Origin: Thuidium tamariscinum
Lineage: Eukaryota > Streptophyta > Bryopsida > Hypnales > Thuidiaceae
DNA length: 64,000 nt
Direction of reading: 5' to 3'
NCBI GenBank assembly: GCA_947034885.2
Contig: OX344751.2
Location: 22,444,001 to 22,508,000 of the forward strand
A model generated the notes under the pieces. The model saw nothing but the letters and a program-made list of their open reading frames with translations. It did not search any database and was not told the origin of the DNA. Both the position numbers and the translations under genes were made by a program. Shown one piece after another: positions 51,341 to 63,518 of the stretch (its first letter is position 1; every line of letters starts with the position of its first letter).

Positions 51341-54300
51341 AAATTAGTCAGCAGGAACCTTTGTTCTACCGTTTTGTTAATTTGTCTTCTTTGCTGCTAT
51401 TTGGCCATTTTTCTTGTGCCTCTTCCCTTGATCAAGGACTAGACTGGAGGAATGTTCCAAAAGCACGCCCATTTTTCAGTCCCACGCGATCAGTGAGATG
51501 CAAGCGACATCTTGAATGACTTGATGAGCTGAAAGTCGGGAAGTTAAAACCCCACTTTTATGCTGACCTAGCTAGCACAGTGCCAGATTCCAATCGATCC
51601 AAAGCTAAGTTTAGTAAACTTAACCAATCGTGTGAATGCAGCATATCTCGAATTCTCGATGTTTGAACCGCGGAATGGACTTTGGGCACTTTGCCCCTAT
51701 CTCGAAAGTGAACACCTCACTCGAACTTTAATTTTAGAAAGCCATGCTTTCAACGCCGACTGTTCAGACCCGAGTTTTGGAGCTAGCTCACTGAGTGGGG
51801 GTGAAGCTCTTTCAAGTATCTGTCTCATGTATCTGGCAATTAATAGTCACATTTATGGAAAAGTCGGGCTTTCAAACCAGCTACAGTAAATCTCTCCTGA
51901 CATTCAAGAGCACAGAGCTTTACAACCTAGAACTGGTGAAATTATTTACTGCACAGTACTGTAGATCGATCTGAGCTAGCGAGGTTGCAGAAGTACGTGA
52001 ACTTTTCATCGATTGATTATATCTGACAATTGCAACGAGTAGTTTGCTTTCACAGGAGAAGGAGAAAGTAACACGGCAACTCGATCAATGATCGAGCCTA
52101 AGCCAGATAATTAGACGAGATTCGATTTAATTCGCCGTGGTGAGCATATCAGTTGAGTTTCACAATACGGTATTGGAATGGAAATCAATCTCGACAGAGG
52201 TTTCTACGAATCGATCTCAGCCCATCGCTGACAGCATGATTGAAGTCTTAAATACCAATGCTTGTTTGAAAATAAAGCGATCTCAATCGATCTCTTATGC
52301 TCTGCAGAAGAACTACGCTAGCATGCAATTCACAATCATGCCCAAATTATAAATTTGTCAAAGCAGCAACAGATTAGCTCCGAATGGCAATGAATTCTCA
52401 CAGAATGGATTTCCTTCCCCTTGACTACGATGCAGATTTCATCTGTTGTACTACGCAATGGGTGAAAAAACAGATGAAGAATCTGCATCATAGGCTAGAG
52501 GAAGGGAACATGAAGAAACTCCTGCATGAGCACTGTCGATCGATGATGCATAAACCCCTACTTCCTGCAACAATCCATTACTCCGTATACTCCTGCGACG
52601 TTCGCAACCCAAAGCTGGCTAGAGCTGCTACAATCCACGCAAAACTCATCACTGCCGAGGCACTGACTGTAATGGAACGCACTAGCTTCTGATTCACTGG
52701 CTTTTAGCTCGATCGCAACTCAAACTTGGTCCGGTCACGTACATACAAGAACTCTGTAATCGATCGATCATAATTCAGGACCACCAATATGTAACTGCGA
52801 AGTAGTTATACTCTTTCTTCCAGCTACAACTGAAGAGGTAGCTTCTGAGGAAAAAGGGAGTGAATGCTGGTAGTTCCGGCAAGCTCATGAAAGCGGCAAC
52901 CATGAGAAACATGAGGATAGAGAATCCAGCAGTGAAGTTGGGAAGGTTGGTCAGCGGGGTACACTGCCATACTGCCGTGCTGATATGCACTGGAGCCTAA
53001 CGTAGACGGTTATATTTATATATTAATAATACCCACAGTAGCTAGTACCCGCCTGAAGATGGAAGGCGCAGTGGCGTGGGAGGCTCAAATTTAATCAAAC
53101 TTGGCTGAAAAAGGCCAACCTGCACGGCTTCGTGTCACTTTGGGACTTTGCACTTCACATGCATCCGCACTCTCTCTCTCTCACTTTACCAGTTTACTTT
53201 GAGTACTCATAACTTGCATGACAGGACCCCAGCTAAGTGCACCTGACATTGGCTACTAAACTCAATTGTCCTGCTCAAGGACCACCATCACGCTGATTCA
53301 TTCAACCATCATTCATATTACTGATTGCCTGCGAATGGAACTCATTGTCCTGTCCATGTGTTCTTGCCCGGCCTTTGGTCTGGCTTGTTCTTCTTGTTCC
53401 TCTTAATGCAATGGGTATTCCATTTGTTCCAAATAAAAAATAAAAAATGGAACTGATTGATCACGCCCCTGGCCCGCCAGCCACGAGAAGTCGAGTCGGT
53501 AATTAATTGAATTGGAACTTCACGAAAAAAGCAAGGATGGCCTTTCGACACATCTGCTTTAACTTACGCGGAAAACGGCGGGGTTCTTGGAGCGTCTTTT
53601 CGCTTTCCGCTTCAAGAAATAACGTAAGCCATGAAAATGGTCTTGAGTTGAAATCCTCCGTACTGTCTCCTGTTCCATTGATGTCTGCTTTTTTCTCTCC
53701 CGTGACTGAAGAGGATTGGATCCCACTCCCCAACAAAGGAAGCCTTCGAAGTTAACTTAACCTAGGAATACATTCAGTTTACCGAGAATTAAAGTGCTTT
53801 TTCCGGTCACTTGTTTCCGGCCAGCTGAGTCCAGCTGTTCTCTTTCCTGGCCAGAACAAGAAAAGATAGCCACAAATTCTGGCAAAGAACCAGGTAGGAC
53901 GGTGAGTGGGTCCTCGCTTTACGGAGTACCGTTTAGCATGTGCTTAAGTGCTTTGCACTGGCCGGCATTGGCCGACGTCATTGCAACAGAGACCAAGAAT
54001 GCGAGATCGGGTGGAGCGGAGAAAGGAGATTCGGAGGGCCGACTCCGGCCAGGGCAGCTGTTTATAATTAGAGCATCGCCACCACGTACGTATGCTCGAT
54101 TCAACCACGGCATGGAGGCACCTCCTGCCTCGGGAGATGTGCCAGTGCACTCAAGATTCAATGCTTCGCACCAAGTCACCAACTACCAAACATTGCGGGT
54201 AGTCACACCTCCTGCAAGAACCGGATTTTCTTGAAGTCGGAGAAATCAGAGAGAGAAAAGTGGAGCTAATCGTGAGCTATTCCGCGTTGAAGGAGGTGTG
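51341..54300. other. Low-copy, GC-richer island with no confident gene
   Basis: GC is clearly higher than in the flanking repeats and no transposon end is seen. Candidate frames include 52384-52692 (+, 102 codons), 53507-53755 (+, 82 codons) and, overlapping on opposite strands, 53794-54234 (+, 146 codons) and 53919-54182 (-, 87 codons). None shows a domain I recognise. A (CT)n run lies near 53170. It may hold exons of a poorly conserved gene, a non-coding RNA or a gene relic. Confidence 0.4.
52384..52692 (+). CDS. Hypothetical ORF, 102 codons, unsupported by homology
   Basis: ATG start; the product is mixed in composition (basic, with several His and Cys residues) and has no signal peptide, membrane segment or motif I recognise. 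It is listed only because it is the most balanced frame in a non-repetitive stretch. There is no evidence of expression, and it may be a chance frame. Confidence 0.15.
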   Translation: MAMNSHRMDFLPLDYDADFICCTTQWVKKQMKNLHHRLEEGNMKKLLHEHCRSMMHKPLLPATIHYSVYSCDVRNPKLARAATIHAKLITAEALTVMERTSF

Positions 54301-54987
54301 ACACCCCTTTCTGCCATTTCGAGTGATTCTCAAAGAATTTCTGACCTGCAAAGCTAAATAGGAGCTTCGCAACCGGTGCTGAGCCAAGTACTTTGAAAAA
54401 TTCTTTGAGAAACTTTTGGAGAAGAAACAACACACTCATTTCTCAAAGAAACTGACCTAAACTTGTCACAAACTACCTACCACGAAGTGCTGCGTGGACA
54501 TTCTCAGAGAATTGCAACTGTGTTGAGGAAAGTGTCACTACTAGAATAAAGGGGGGTTTGCAACATTTGTAGCAACATGTGCGGTGCTGTCAAAGAACAA
54601 AGCCATGGTTGAAGCAGCGTTTGACAAGAGGCAATTTTTTAAGCAACATTTTATGAGAGAACTTCCACATATTGTGTTCCCAATGAGTTTCCATCTTCAT
54701 TCTTTGTTGAGGACGATATTCTATAAGCATTGTGTTTGATAAAGCTCCCATGAAGTACAATATGCTTGGCTCTTTCTTGTTAAATAACACATATTTCATT
54801 AGAAGAAGTACAAATTGTATTGTATACTATATTGTATGATGTATAATATGTTATACTATATGATGTATAGAATTGTATATATATCATATATAGTGTTGTA
54901 TAAATATTGTATTATATATTGTACAAATATTGTACACATATTAATGTTTCATTGGTCCAGAATAATGAATATCTACCTTCACATTAA
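54301..54987. other. Intergenic DNA with a lone CACTA-like end and an AT-rich tract
   Basis: CACTACTAGAATAAAGGGGGG begins at about 54537 and resembles a CACTA terminal sequence, but no matching right end occurs in the window. 54810-54950 is dense in TATTGTATA-like words. Confidence 0.4.
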
Positions 54988-55916
54988 TCCCTAAAGGACT
55001 AAGGCCTTTTTTTTGTCAAAAACCTCTCAAAACTGCCATTTCTGTTGCATTCACCCAAGAAAACAAAAGAAAATAATCTTTTAAGAATCTAACCATAGGA
55101 TCTTGTACTTGACTTAATTGAGATCATGTGGTAAAAATTTCATGAAGTTTGACTGTATAGATTAGAAGATATGAGCATTCGAAGTTGGAAATACAATTTT
55201 TTTTGAACTGGACTATAATTTTGAGATGACTTTGATTGCCGTTTGTTGAACTTTTTTGCACTATAGACTTTGAATTAAAAAAAAATTGTGTTTAAAAATT
55301 GAGTTGAGAGTTTAGGAAAAAAAATTTACACAAAAAACACTTGATTTTCATTCTTTAAAAAATTGTTAAGTAGATGTAGGTCCAAGATTTAAAGAAAAAC
55401 TAAATGGTTAATAACTCTAAGGTGGGATTGAAATACAATAATTCCAATGGTGAGATTGTTCTAGCAAGTAAACATAACCTTGTCCAACAATTTTTTTTGA
55501 AAAAATGTGAAAATTGCATTTAGAAATGAATCCTATAGGTTATTTTTTTGAGAAATTGTTTAGATTGCCCGAGAAATAAGATTGTCCATAACTTTCTCAT
55601 TATAAGTCCAAATAGAATTAATCAAAGCTTCACATGTAGGCAAAAATATATTATTATTTTTTTAATTTAAAAATTAAAATTTGAATTTTTGCAAAAAAAA
55701 ATTCTACCCGCCAAAAGAAAATTTGGGCTTTTTGCGGTGTAACTTTTGCTCCTCGTTACCAATTGAAATAAAAATTACATCCCCACAAAGCTAATCAGTT
55801 TTTCTATCTTGTGAAAAAGTTTCAAAAGGTTTTACCAAAAATTGAAGTCTACGGAACCTGCCCGAACTCCAAATTGTCCCCCGAGGAGAAAATTGTCCTT
55901 CAGGGATTAATAGACA
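54988..55916. mobile_element. TTAA-flanked TIR element, copy B3 (929 bp)
   Basis: The ends TCCCTAAAGGACTAAGG and TTGTCCTTCAGGGA are bordered by TTAA (54984-54987 and 55917-55920). The whole length aligns with B1 (1919-2923) in the same orientation. Non-coding; the small opposing frames near 55800-56018 are chance. Confidence 0.8.
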
Positions 55917-56062
55917 AATTATTAGAAACAAATGTTCCCAATGAAGTGAACAAATATAGTAATATAAGAACTTCAGTTCATTTCTTCCCATATAAATAGG
56001 AAACGTAACTAAAAGCATATATCAAAACATTGCTTTATGTAAATGTCTTTAGTCGAGCTTAA

Positions 56063-56956
56063 CTCCTAAAGGTTTTTTACTATGTTTCCACCAAAATCAC
56101 TCCAAAACTATGATTTCTAATACAAGTGCAATTTTTTTGAAAAAAAAACATTTTTTGACATATTTAATTGTAGGATCTTGTAGTTAGGTGGTTTGAAAAG
56201 ATGTGGAAAAAATTTCAGAAATTTTCACTATGTAGATTACAAGATATTACCATTTGAAGTAGCAAAAATCCTTTTTTAATCCCTACGAAAATCTGGGCAT
56301 CTGCTCTTCACAAGGTCACATTTGTATGAAAAAATACTCAAAATGATGGTTACTCTTTGAATTCATTTTACAATGCAAGTCGGCCATATGCTCAAAAAAT
56401 TTCAAATCATTTGGAATTGTACAACATATAGGAAAAAAATAGTAAGTAGAAAGAAATAGAGAATGCTTGAAAGTACTACATTGTAAAAAATTTATTTATA
56501 AAAATAAAAAATTCCAATTCCAATGGTTAAAATATTTTAATAAACAATCTTCACCCAATGTTTTAGTTTTTTTTTCAAAAATATTGAATAACTACTCGCA
56601 AAATACCCCAAACTAAAATTCCTCATAACTTTTGACTCATATATCGAAATGGAATGATTTAAAGCTTTCCACATAGATAAAAATATTGTAAACCAATTTC
56701 AATTTTTAATTTTTAAATTAATTCAATTTTTTTTAAAGTTTTTTTGTTGCCCAGGCTACCCAATGTTCAAACAAAACAACATATCATGTCATAACTTTTT
56801 AACAATGTAGTCAAAAGTTATGAAAATTGTTGGGCCTTAAAGATACTCCTCAGAAACATGTGTAAAAATTTCAAAGAAAAAAAATAAAAACTCCATTCAT
56901 AGTGAGCTGCCTGAAATCGCTATATTGCCAAAAAACGCAGTTCAGGGCTTTAGGGG
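56063..56956. mobile_element. TTAA-flanked TIR element, copy B4 (894 bp)
   Basis: The ends CTCCTAAAGG and GGCTTTAGGGG are bordered by TTAA (56059-56062 and 56957-56960). It aligns with the reverse complement of B2. It lies 146 bp from B3. Non-coding. Confidence 0.8.
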
Positions 56957-56960
56957 TTAA

Positions 56961-57369
56961 AACAATGTTTAATGGTCCTTCTTAGTTTTCTTTTCTAGTG
57001 TATTGAGCAAGATCTTGGGTGATGCAAATAGGACCTAATTCTAATGACAACCCTTCTTGTTAAGTCCCGTGTTAAGTAGCTCCAATTCTATCTTCCAAGT
57101 AGAAGTAAAATCCTCCCCAATACCTAAAAAGAATTTAGTTTTAATATCAAGTACATCATTGGTTGCGCACTCCCTAGGTTGAGAGATTTTCATTGTTTTT
57201 GGTGTACTAGTCCATTTGTGTTTTCATCCCCCTTTTCTATCCCCTCGATGGAATTTTATGACAAATTTGTAAAAAGTGTCAAAAACTCTTAGCACTGGGG
57301 CTTAGTTTCTTACTAAGAAATCAAAAGAAAATCCTTTAAGCTTAGTCAACAATGTTATGTACCCCTTAA
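56961..57369. other. Intergenic DNA
   Basis: No gene or repeat end is recognised between two TTAA elements. Confidence 0.4.
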
Positions 57370-58014
57370 CCCCAAAGTGACCCTGAGGACAGAATGTGTC
57401 CTCGGCCAATTTTTGAAGTTAAATAAAATCTTACCAAATTATTATTTTTAGTAGTTTATATTTTTGAAAATATATTTTTGAAGTTTAGTTTTAGCTTCAA
57501 AAATCTGATTTTGAAAATGTGCAAATGTGATTTTTCTATTTAAGATTTTGTGCACCGGTGTCTAGTGCAATCTTGACTTTTGTAGTGTTGAGGGCTCTTG
57601 AGAATGAGCGTCAAATACACTAGATCTTTGAGAAAAAATCTTATTAGAAACTCATTTAAAAAAAATGTAGAGTAGATTTTGAGAAGCTATGAATTGATTG
57701 GGGTTATGCATATTAGGATCTTTAACATCATAATTTTTGGTGACCAACTTTTTAGATTCAACATGTGAAAAAAGGATTAAAAGACTTCAAATCACTTTCA
57801 CAATTTTAACACCCTCATGATCAAACATTATAATCTTTCAATCCGTAAGAGATATTGTTGTGTTTTCTTTTCTAATGTGATCTCTAACATATCTAGTTTG
57901 ATTTTATATGGTTACAATTCAAAAAAAATTGATACAATTTATCAAAATGTTGACTTTTTGTTTAATTCAGAGCAAATTTCTAGAAGCTCAGGAAATTCCA
58001 GGGTCATTTTGGGG
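57370..58014. mobile_element. TTAA-flanked TIR element, copy B5 (645 bp)
   Basis: The ends CCCCAAAGTGACCCTG and CAGGGTCATTTTGGGG are inverted repeats (14 of 16) bordered by TTAA (57366-57369 and 58015-58018). The sequence is a distinct subfamily from B0-B4. An 87-codon frame at 57817-58080 runs past the element edge and is probably chance. Confidence 0.8.
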
Positions 58015-58114
58015 TTAAAGTCATTGCTAAAGTTCTTCCCCTTCTTTTCAGACCTCTTACAAGTCTACATCTTCCAATGAGGCTAGAGTCAAAGTTGAGC
58101 AAGTTGACATGAGT

Positions 58115-58790
58115 GGGTGAATGCAAAAAACACTTGTACTATTTTGCATCACATAACATATGTTGATCTATTTTTTGGCCATAATTTTTGTATTTTTACT
58201 TCAAATGACTCAAGATTTGTAAGAAAGGTACTCATGACTATTATAAACCTTGTATAATTTTTTTGTAATTTTTAAAAGTAGTAAACTATTTAAAAATAAA
58301 CCCCAATTGAATGTTATACTTGTCAATTTGGAGGGTTTTAGTACTAGATATTTAGCACCCAGAAAAACAAATTTTGACCTAAAATTTGGTGGAGATGTTC
58401 TTCTAATAGTCTTGTAGCTAATGGACAAACTAATATTTAAAATAATTATTTTTATGTGGTGTAGAAGTCTACAAAGTGAGCCTCCTTCTGAATACATTTT
58501 GAAACATCTAAAAAACGATTTTGGTGAGAGTTTTTTTGTAAATGACCATATCTATAAAGTTTTGGCAAACTTAATAAAGTTTTGACAAATTTAATTTTTT
58601 TTAATTTTTTAATTTATTTTCCTACTTTTTACAAATTAAAACAACAAAATATGTATTTTCTTGAGGTTTGGTACTTTTCAAGTTGTCATATTTAGAGATT
58701 TTCTTAACAAATTTTCTTTAGTGGTTTTCTTCATCTTAAAGGTGCAAATAGACGTACAACAAATAGTACAAGTATTTCTTGCATTCTCTT
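58115..58790. mobile_element. Family A TIR element, copy A14 (676 bp)
   Basis: It starts GGGTGAATGCAAAAAACAC; the right end TATTTCTTGCATTCTCTT is degraded. The flanks GAGT and AAGT differ at one base. It aligns with A9 in the same orientation, with a small deletion near the right end. Non-coding. Confidence 0.7.
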
Positions 58791-58828
58791 AAGTGTAAAA
58801 CTACTTGTTACAAAGGCATTGTCAAGCA

Positions 58829-60285
58829 AGGTGATTGCACAAAACACTTGTACTATTTGTTGCATTTTGCAACAATACTCCTCACTTTTTCTAGAGAGAT
58901 ATTAAATTAGAAGATTTATTTTTAAATTAAAAAAATATGACTTGTGTATACACCTTTAAGACAAAGGTACCCACAAAAGGAATTGTATAGAAAAAATCTC
59001 TAAGTAGGAGAACTTGAAAAGTGCCAAACCTCAAGGAAATACATACCTTCATGTTTTAATTAGGAAAAAATATTAAAAATAAGTAAATACAAAAAATAAA
59101 AAGTGGCCATTTGCAACAACTCTATAAAGATGGTCATTCACCAAAAAAATCACCAAAATAATATTTTATATGTTTCAAAATTCAAGCAGAAAGAAGCTCA
59201 CTTTGTAGACTTCCACACCACATAAAATTAACTATTTTCAAAAATCCTTCCTTGAAAAGCTAGAAGTCTACTAGAAGACAATTTCATCTAAATTTCATCT
59301 CAAAATCATTAAAAAAAAAAGGTACTCCTTAGGATTGTTGCAAGAAACACTTATCGGTTTTGTCTCAAAACGGCCTATTTCCATGAGTCCTGTGACTTTT
59401 GGAATAATTTTTTTAAAACAAAATAAAATATGGATAATTTGAAGAGCAATGAGAATATTATGTCTCATAAAATTCAGACCTAAGAAAATTTACCTCTAAA
59501 AGTTATGCACAAAAAAAGGACAATGGAAAATACAATGAAAATAGATACTTTTTTTTTCTAAATTTAAAAAAATAAAAAAATAAAAAAATAAAAAAATTCA
59601 TTTTTCTTAACTTAAAGATGCTTCTTCTCCAATAAATTTCATCTTCAAAAAAAATATTTTGTGTTCTGTACAAGTGTACCTTGGTAGTGCACTTTGAGCA
59701 TATGTGGAAGTTGGACAGTTTAATATTTTCAAAAAATATTTCTAGGGTTTGTGTAACTATATTAGAGGACCATGCATACCAATTTTTTAGCTCAAAATTT
59801 GCTTTTTTGGGTAAAAAATAAGACTAAAAACCCACAAAATGGCCAAAGTAGACACCCAATCAGGAGTAGTTTAAAATAGTAAAATAATTTTTAAAGAATT
59901 GAAAAAATCACACAACATGTAAAACTTTTTTGTGCACTTTCATTCCAAATTTCAAGTCAAAAAAACAAAATATGAAAAATTTATGAGCAAAAAAATACCT
60001 GATAAAGGTTAAGGGGACAAAAAAAAAGACAAGTGTTTCTTGCAATCACCCCTTAGTACTAAAAACCTCCAAATTATCATTTGTGACATTTAATCACTAG
60101 TACTATTTTAATATTAAACTATTTTTGAAAATTATGAAAAAATTATGTAAGGTGTATGATAGTCATGAGTACCTTTCCAAGAAATCTTGAGTCATTTCGA
60201 GCAAAAATGCAAAAGTTATGGCCAAAAAACAAATCAGCATGAGACATGTGACGGAAAATAATACAAATATTTCATGCAATCACCC
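58829..60285. mobile_element. Family A host element interrupted by a nested copy, A15
   Basis: The left end AGGTGATTGCACAAAACAC lies at 58829 and the right end ATTTCATGCAATCACCC ends at 60285, with flanks AGCA and AGCG. The parts on either side of A16 align continuously with A3 (tubulin intron). Confidence 0.8.
59332..60051. mobile_element. Family A TIR element nested in A15, copy A16 (720 bp)
   Basis: It starts GGATTGTTGCAAGAAACAC and ends GTGTTTCTTGCAATCACCC, with a perfect CTTA duplication (59328-59331 and 60052-60055). The related copy A11 preserves the uninterrupted target, CCTTAGTACTAAAAACC, near 47372. Closest relative A7. Confidence 0.92.
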
Positions 60286-60688
60286 AGCGACAGTGAGAGT
60301 GATGGGATGAATAACGCCCTCTTTAACTTGAAGGACAACTATGAGAGTGACAGGAAGAGTGACACACCTTTTAATTTAAAGGGATTTTGGTATAGAGCTT
60401 TTTTTTGTCTTGACAAGTGTAGCAAGTGTGGGTTGAGTGGCATTGTTGACACTTAGTAGTGATGTTCTAATTCCTTTCAAAATGAAGTCTATAACCATAC
60501 ATATAATTTCAATGTCTTTAGCTTTATATAGTTTTTTTAGCCACTACAAGTAGTGGAATTTTATTTATTTAATTCTTTGAAGATGAAATCACACATCTTC
60601 TACAAGTTCTACAAGTTTTAAACCTTTTTATAAAAATTTGAAAATACTATGATTTTTTTCAAGTAAGAGTATATAAAATACAATATAT
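60286..60688. other. Intergenic DNA
   Basis: A 60-codon frame at 60274-60456 begins inside the preceding transposon end and shows only a repeated ESD-type motif; it is not called as a gene. Confidence 0.4.
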
Positions 60689-61407
60689 GGGTGAATGTAA
60701 AAAACAGTTGTATTATTTGTTGCATTTTTTTAAAGTACTCTTTATTTTTTTGATTACTTTAAAAAAAAAATTTAATTCAAAAATATAATTAATTTTTGAC
60801 ACCTTTAAGATGAAGTTAACCACCAAAAGAAAAACTTAGGAAAATTTTCTAAGTAGGAGAACCAAAAAAGTGCCAAATCTCAAGAAAATAGACACTTTGA
60901 TGTTTTAATTGATTAAAAAATAGAACAAACATAATAAATGAAATTAAAAAATCTCCATTTGTAATAACTTTATAGAAATGAACATTCACCAAAAGAATCA
61001 CCAAAAGAATATTTTATATGTTTTAAAATGCCCATTGAATGGACCTCATTTTGTAGATTTCTACACCAGATAAAATTAATTATTTTTATAATTCCTTCAC
61101 ACAATAGCTACAAGTCTACTAGAAGACCATCTCTTTCCAATTTTAGCTTTAAATTCATTTTTTGGATACTATTGTGTTAAAAAAAATCCAAAATTGAATA
61201 CTACATGATATAAAATTGGGGGCTATTTTTGGATGGTAAAACATTTTTTAAATTACAAAAAATTAACCAAGGTATATAATAGTCATGAATACCTTGCATA
61301 CAAAATTTTGCATCATTTAGAGCAAGAACACAAAAGTTATGTCCAAAAAACAGGGTTAACCTATGATATGTGATATGAAATAGTACAAGTGTTTCTTGCA
61401 ATCACCC
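60689..61407. mobile_element. Family A TIR element, copy A17 (719 bp)
   Basis: It starts GGGTGAATGTAAAAAACAG and ends GTGTTTCTTGCAATCACCC. The flanks ATAT and CTTA do not match, so the copy may have been rearranged after insertion. The interior aligns with A12 in the same orientation. Non-coding. Confidence 0.75.
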
Positions 61408-62559
61408 CTTAAGCTTATTGCATGAACATGCAATATGGTCCTCCAATTTGGTCCCTCCAAAAGTGGCTCTCCAAAATAATTGATGTTTAAATTTTATATA
61501 AAAACTTTTACTATACAAGTCAAGGTTATAAGTGCACTTCATTCTACAAAAAGGAGATTAAGATGAACGTAGGAAGACGACAAGTTCTATAGGAAAAAAG
61601 AATCAACTTGCAATCATCACAATATTTTTGTCTCTTATCTTCTTTTTGAAGGTTTAGATAACATAACAATCATCAAATCGTTGTAGTAGTATGTGCACAT
61701 TAATCTTTAAACAATGCAATGCATGATTTGTCTTGGCTTTGTTGTGGAGTGCTAGCATGCAAGTATGGAATCTATGAGCCCATGATCCCAATAGTCTATA
61801 TTATTGACACCTTCTATAGTTATAGGTATCTATATTGTAAACTCTTTTCATATTACAGTGTATATAAGTTATAGGTACATATGTTATAAACACCTCCAAA
61901 TGGTTGCAGGTACCTATCTACAACTAGATTCAAGATTCACCAACTCATGTCTTTGTACTCATAGGCTAACATTGTTGGTTTTGTGTCTGATGAATGAAGG
62001 AGAATCCTTCTGCATAAAACAAAAATGTGACTATTCATCTTCATAATTTTGTAAGAAAAAGTCATGTACAATAGATTGACTTTCAATGAGAACTTTTCTA
62101 TTTTCCTAAATACATGATTCACATTGTAACAAAAGGGATGATTTCCACAACCACCAACCCATCCTTCAAAGGTTAACAAGAACCACAAGATCTCATTTCT
62201 TTTCTTGCCAAAAGCTCTTGGACCTTCAAGTCGGTGCTCAAAAGGCAGCCATTTGAAGAACCATAGGGATGCTCTAAGCTTAATAGAATGAAGGATTCAT
62301 CAATGTACACACCGAAGCCATTGAATAGCATTTATTTACTTTCTTTCGATGTGCATTGATTCCATTGAAAGTTCACTTGCAGGTGGGCACTTGCTGATCC
62401 AAGCAGGAGCCCTGTTAAGTTATGGCAGGGGGCCTTGTTCTTTTTCTTTTGCAATGAAATACTGTTTCATTTGTTTCAAAAAACATCAACCAGGAGCTGG
62501 GCAAATCAACTTACCTGAATTGTTGAAAGTAAAATAGGGGAGGAGGCTCATAAACCACT
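61408..62559. other. AT-rich intergenic DNA
   Basis: No gene or repeat end is recognised. Frames up to 83 codons are on both strands and lack domains. A local ATAGGTA(C/T)CTATnT repeat lies at 61820-61925. Confidence 0.4.
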
Positions 62560-62780
62560 CATCTAAGGGCTGGTCCGCCTTTTTCATGTATTTGTTTGGA
62601 TGGTAATATTTTTCACTCATTTTTCAGTGAAAGAGAAATAAATGAGCAATTTAACACAAGTTGTTTCATATTTTTTGAAGAATTATTGAATTAGTTATGA
62701 ATTTTCAAACACAGTCTGGCATAGGGCCCTATCTGTGATCAGTAGGCCTTGCAAACCCATACATGTGCAGTTTGAAAAAA
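62560..62780 (+). repeat. Dispersed repeat family D, forward copy
   Basis: It aligns with the reverse complement of 51091-51340. A partial further copy occurs at about 63490-63560 (CATATTTTTTGGAG..., AATTAGTTAT, GCACAGGGCTCTGA). Confidence 0.6.
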
Positions 62781-62832
62781 AATCTGGCTTGCTTCAAAAA
62801 CTAGCACTGGAACATGTAAAAAGTAAGGTGGG

Positions 62833-62957
62833 AACACCTATTCCCGTCCATGTATCCATTCCCATCCATATGTAGTAGGGGTGCACATTTTTCAAAGAAA
62901 AATGTGCATCCTTGCTATATATAGACGGAAATGGATACATGGACGGGAATGGGTGTT
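62833..62957. repeat. 125-bp near-perfect hairpin
   Basis: The ends AACACCTATTCCCGTCCATG and its complement (62938-62957) pair, and inner arms GTGCACATTTTTC/GAAAAATGTGCA close on a short loop. It is either a very small palindromic MITE or a candidate small-RNA precursor. Confidence 0.8.
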
Positions 62958-63518
62958 TTGCCCTTAATAGCATTTGTTTCTAAAAGCGTTCCTTTCTAAA
63001 ACTGAAATGAATACTTGAATAAATCATTATTTCAGATTTTTGAAGACTTGAAAGAAGGTACTTCAACAACTAATTCTTATTTTAAATATAATCAGGAGAC
63101 ACCTAACCACTTAGTTGAGAATGAAGCCATTGGGACTCTAAAACCATTCATTCAATTAGCAAAAACCAAATCTTAGCATGCTTCAATGTAATCTACAATT
63201 CATTTTGTGACAATCAACTATTGATTTCGGAGCCTCCTAATGGACAGGTGCAAAAGCTTGAGCGGTTTATGAGCCCTCTCCTATACCTGATGAAAAATTT
63301 CCATCCAATCTTACTCATGTAAAGCTAACGACACCTTCTTGCAACAGCTTGTGGCATCAAGGTAGGAGGTCCATGAAGTGCCCATCTAAAAGCTGAAACA
63401 TGAATTTGGGGAGGTGAAAATTCTTACAATATTTTTCAATAAGTTTTCCTTGAAAGACAAGTGGAATTGACATCTAAGTGAGTCCTCATCATTTCATATT
63501 TTTTGGAGCTTTGTGAAA
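62958..63518. other. AT-rich intergenic DNA with a family D fragment
   Basis: A partial copy of dispersed repeat D begins at about 63490. Otherwise nothing is recognised. Confidence 0.4.

Noticed and set aside
53794-54234. 146-codon plus-strand ORF, overlapping an 87-codon minus-strand ORF
   Set aside because: Both strands are open with no domain on either, so the coding strand cannot be chosen; described only as part of the low-copy island.
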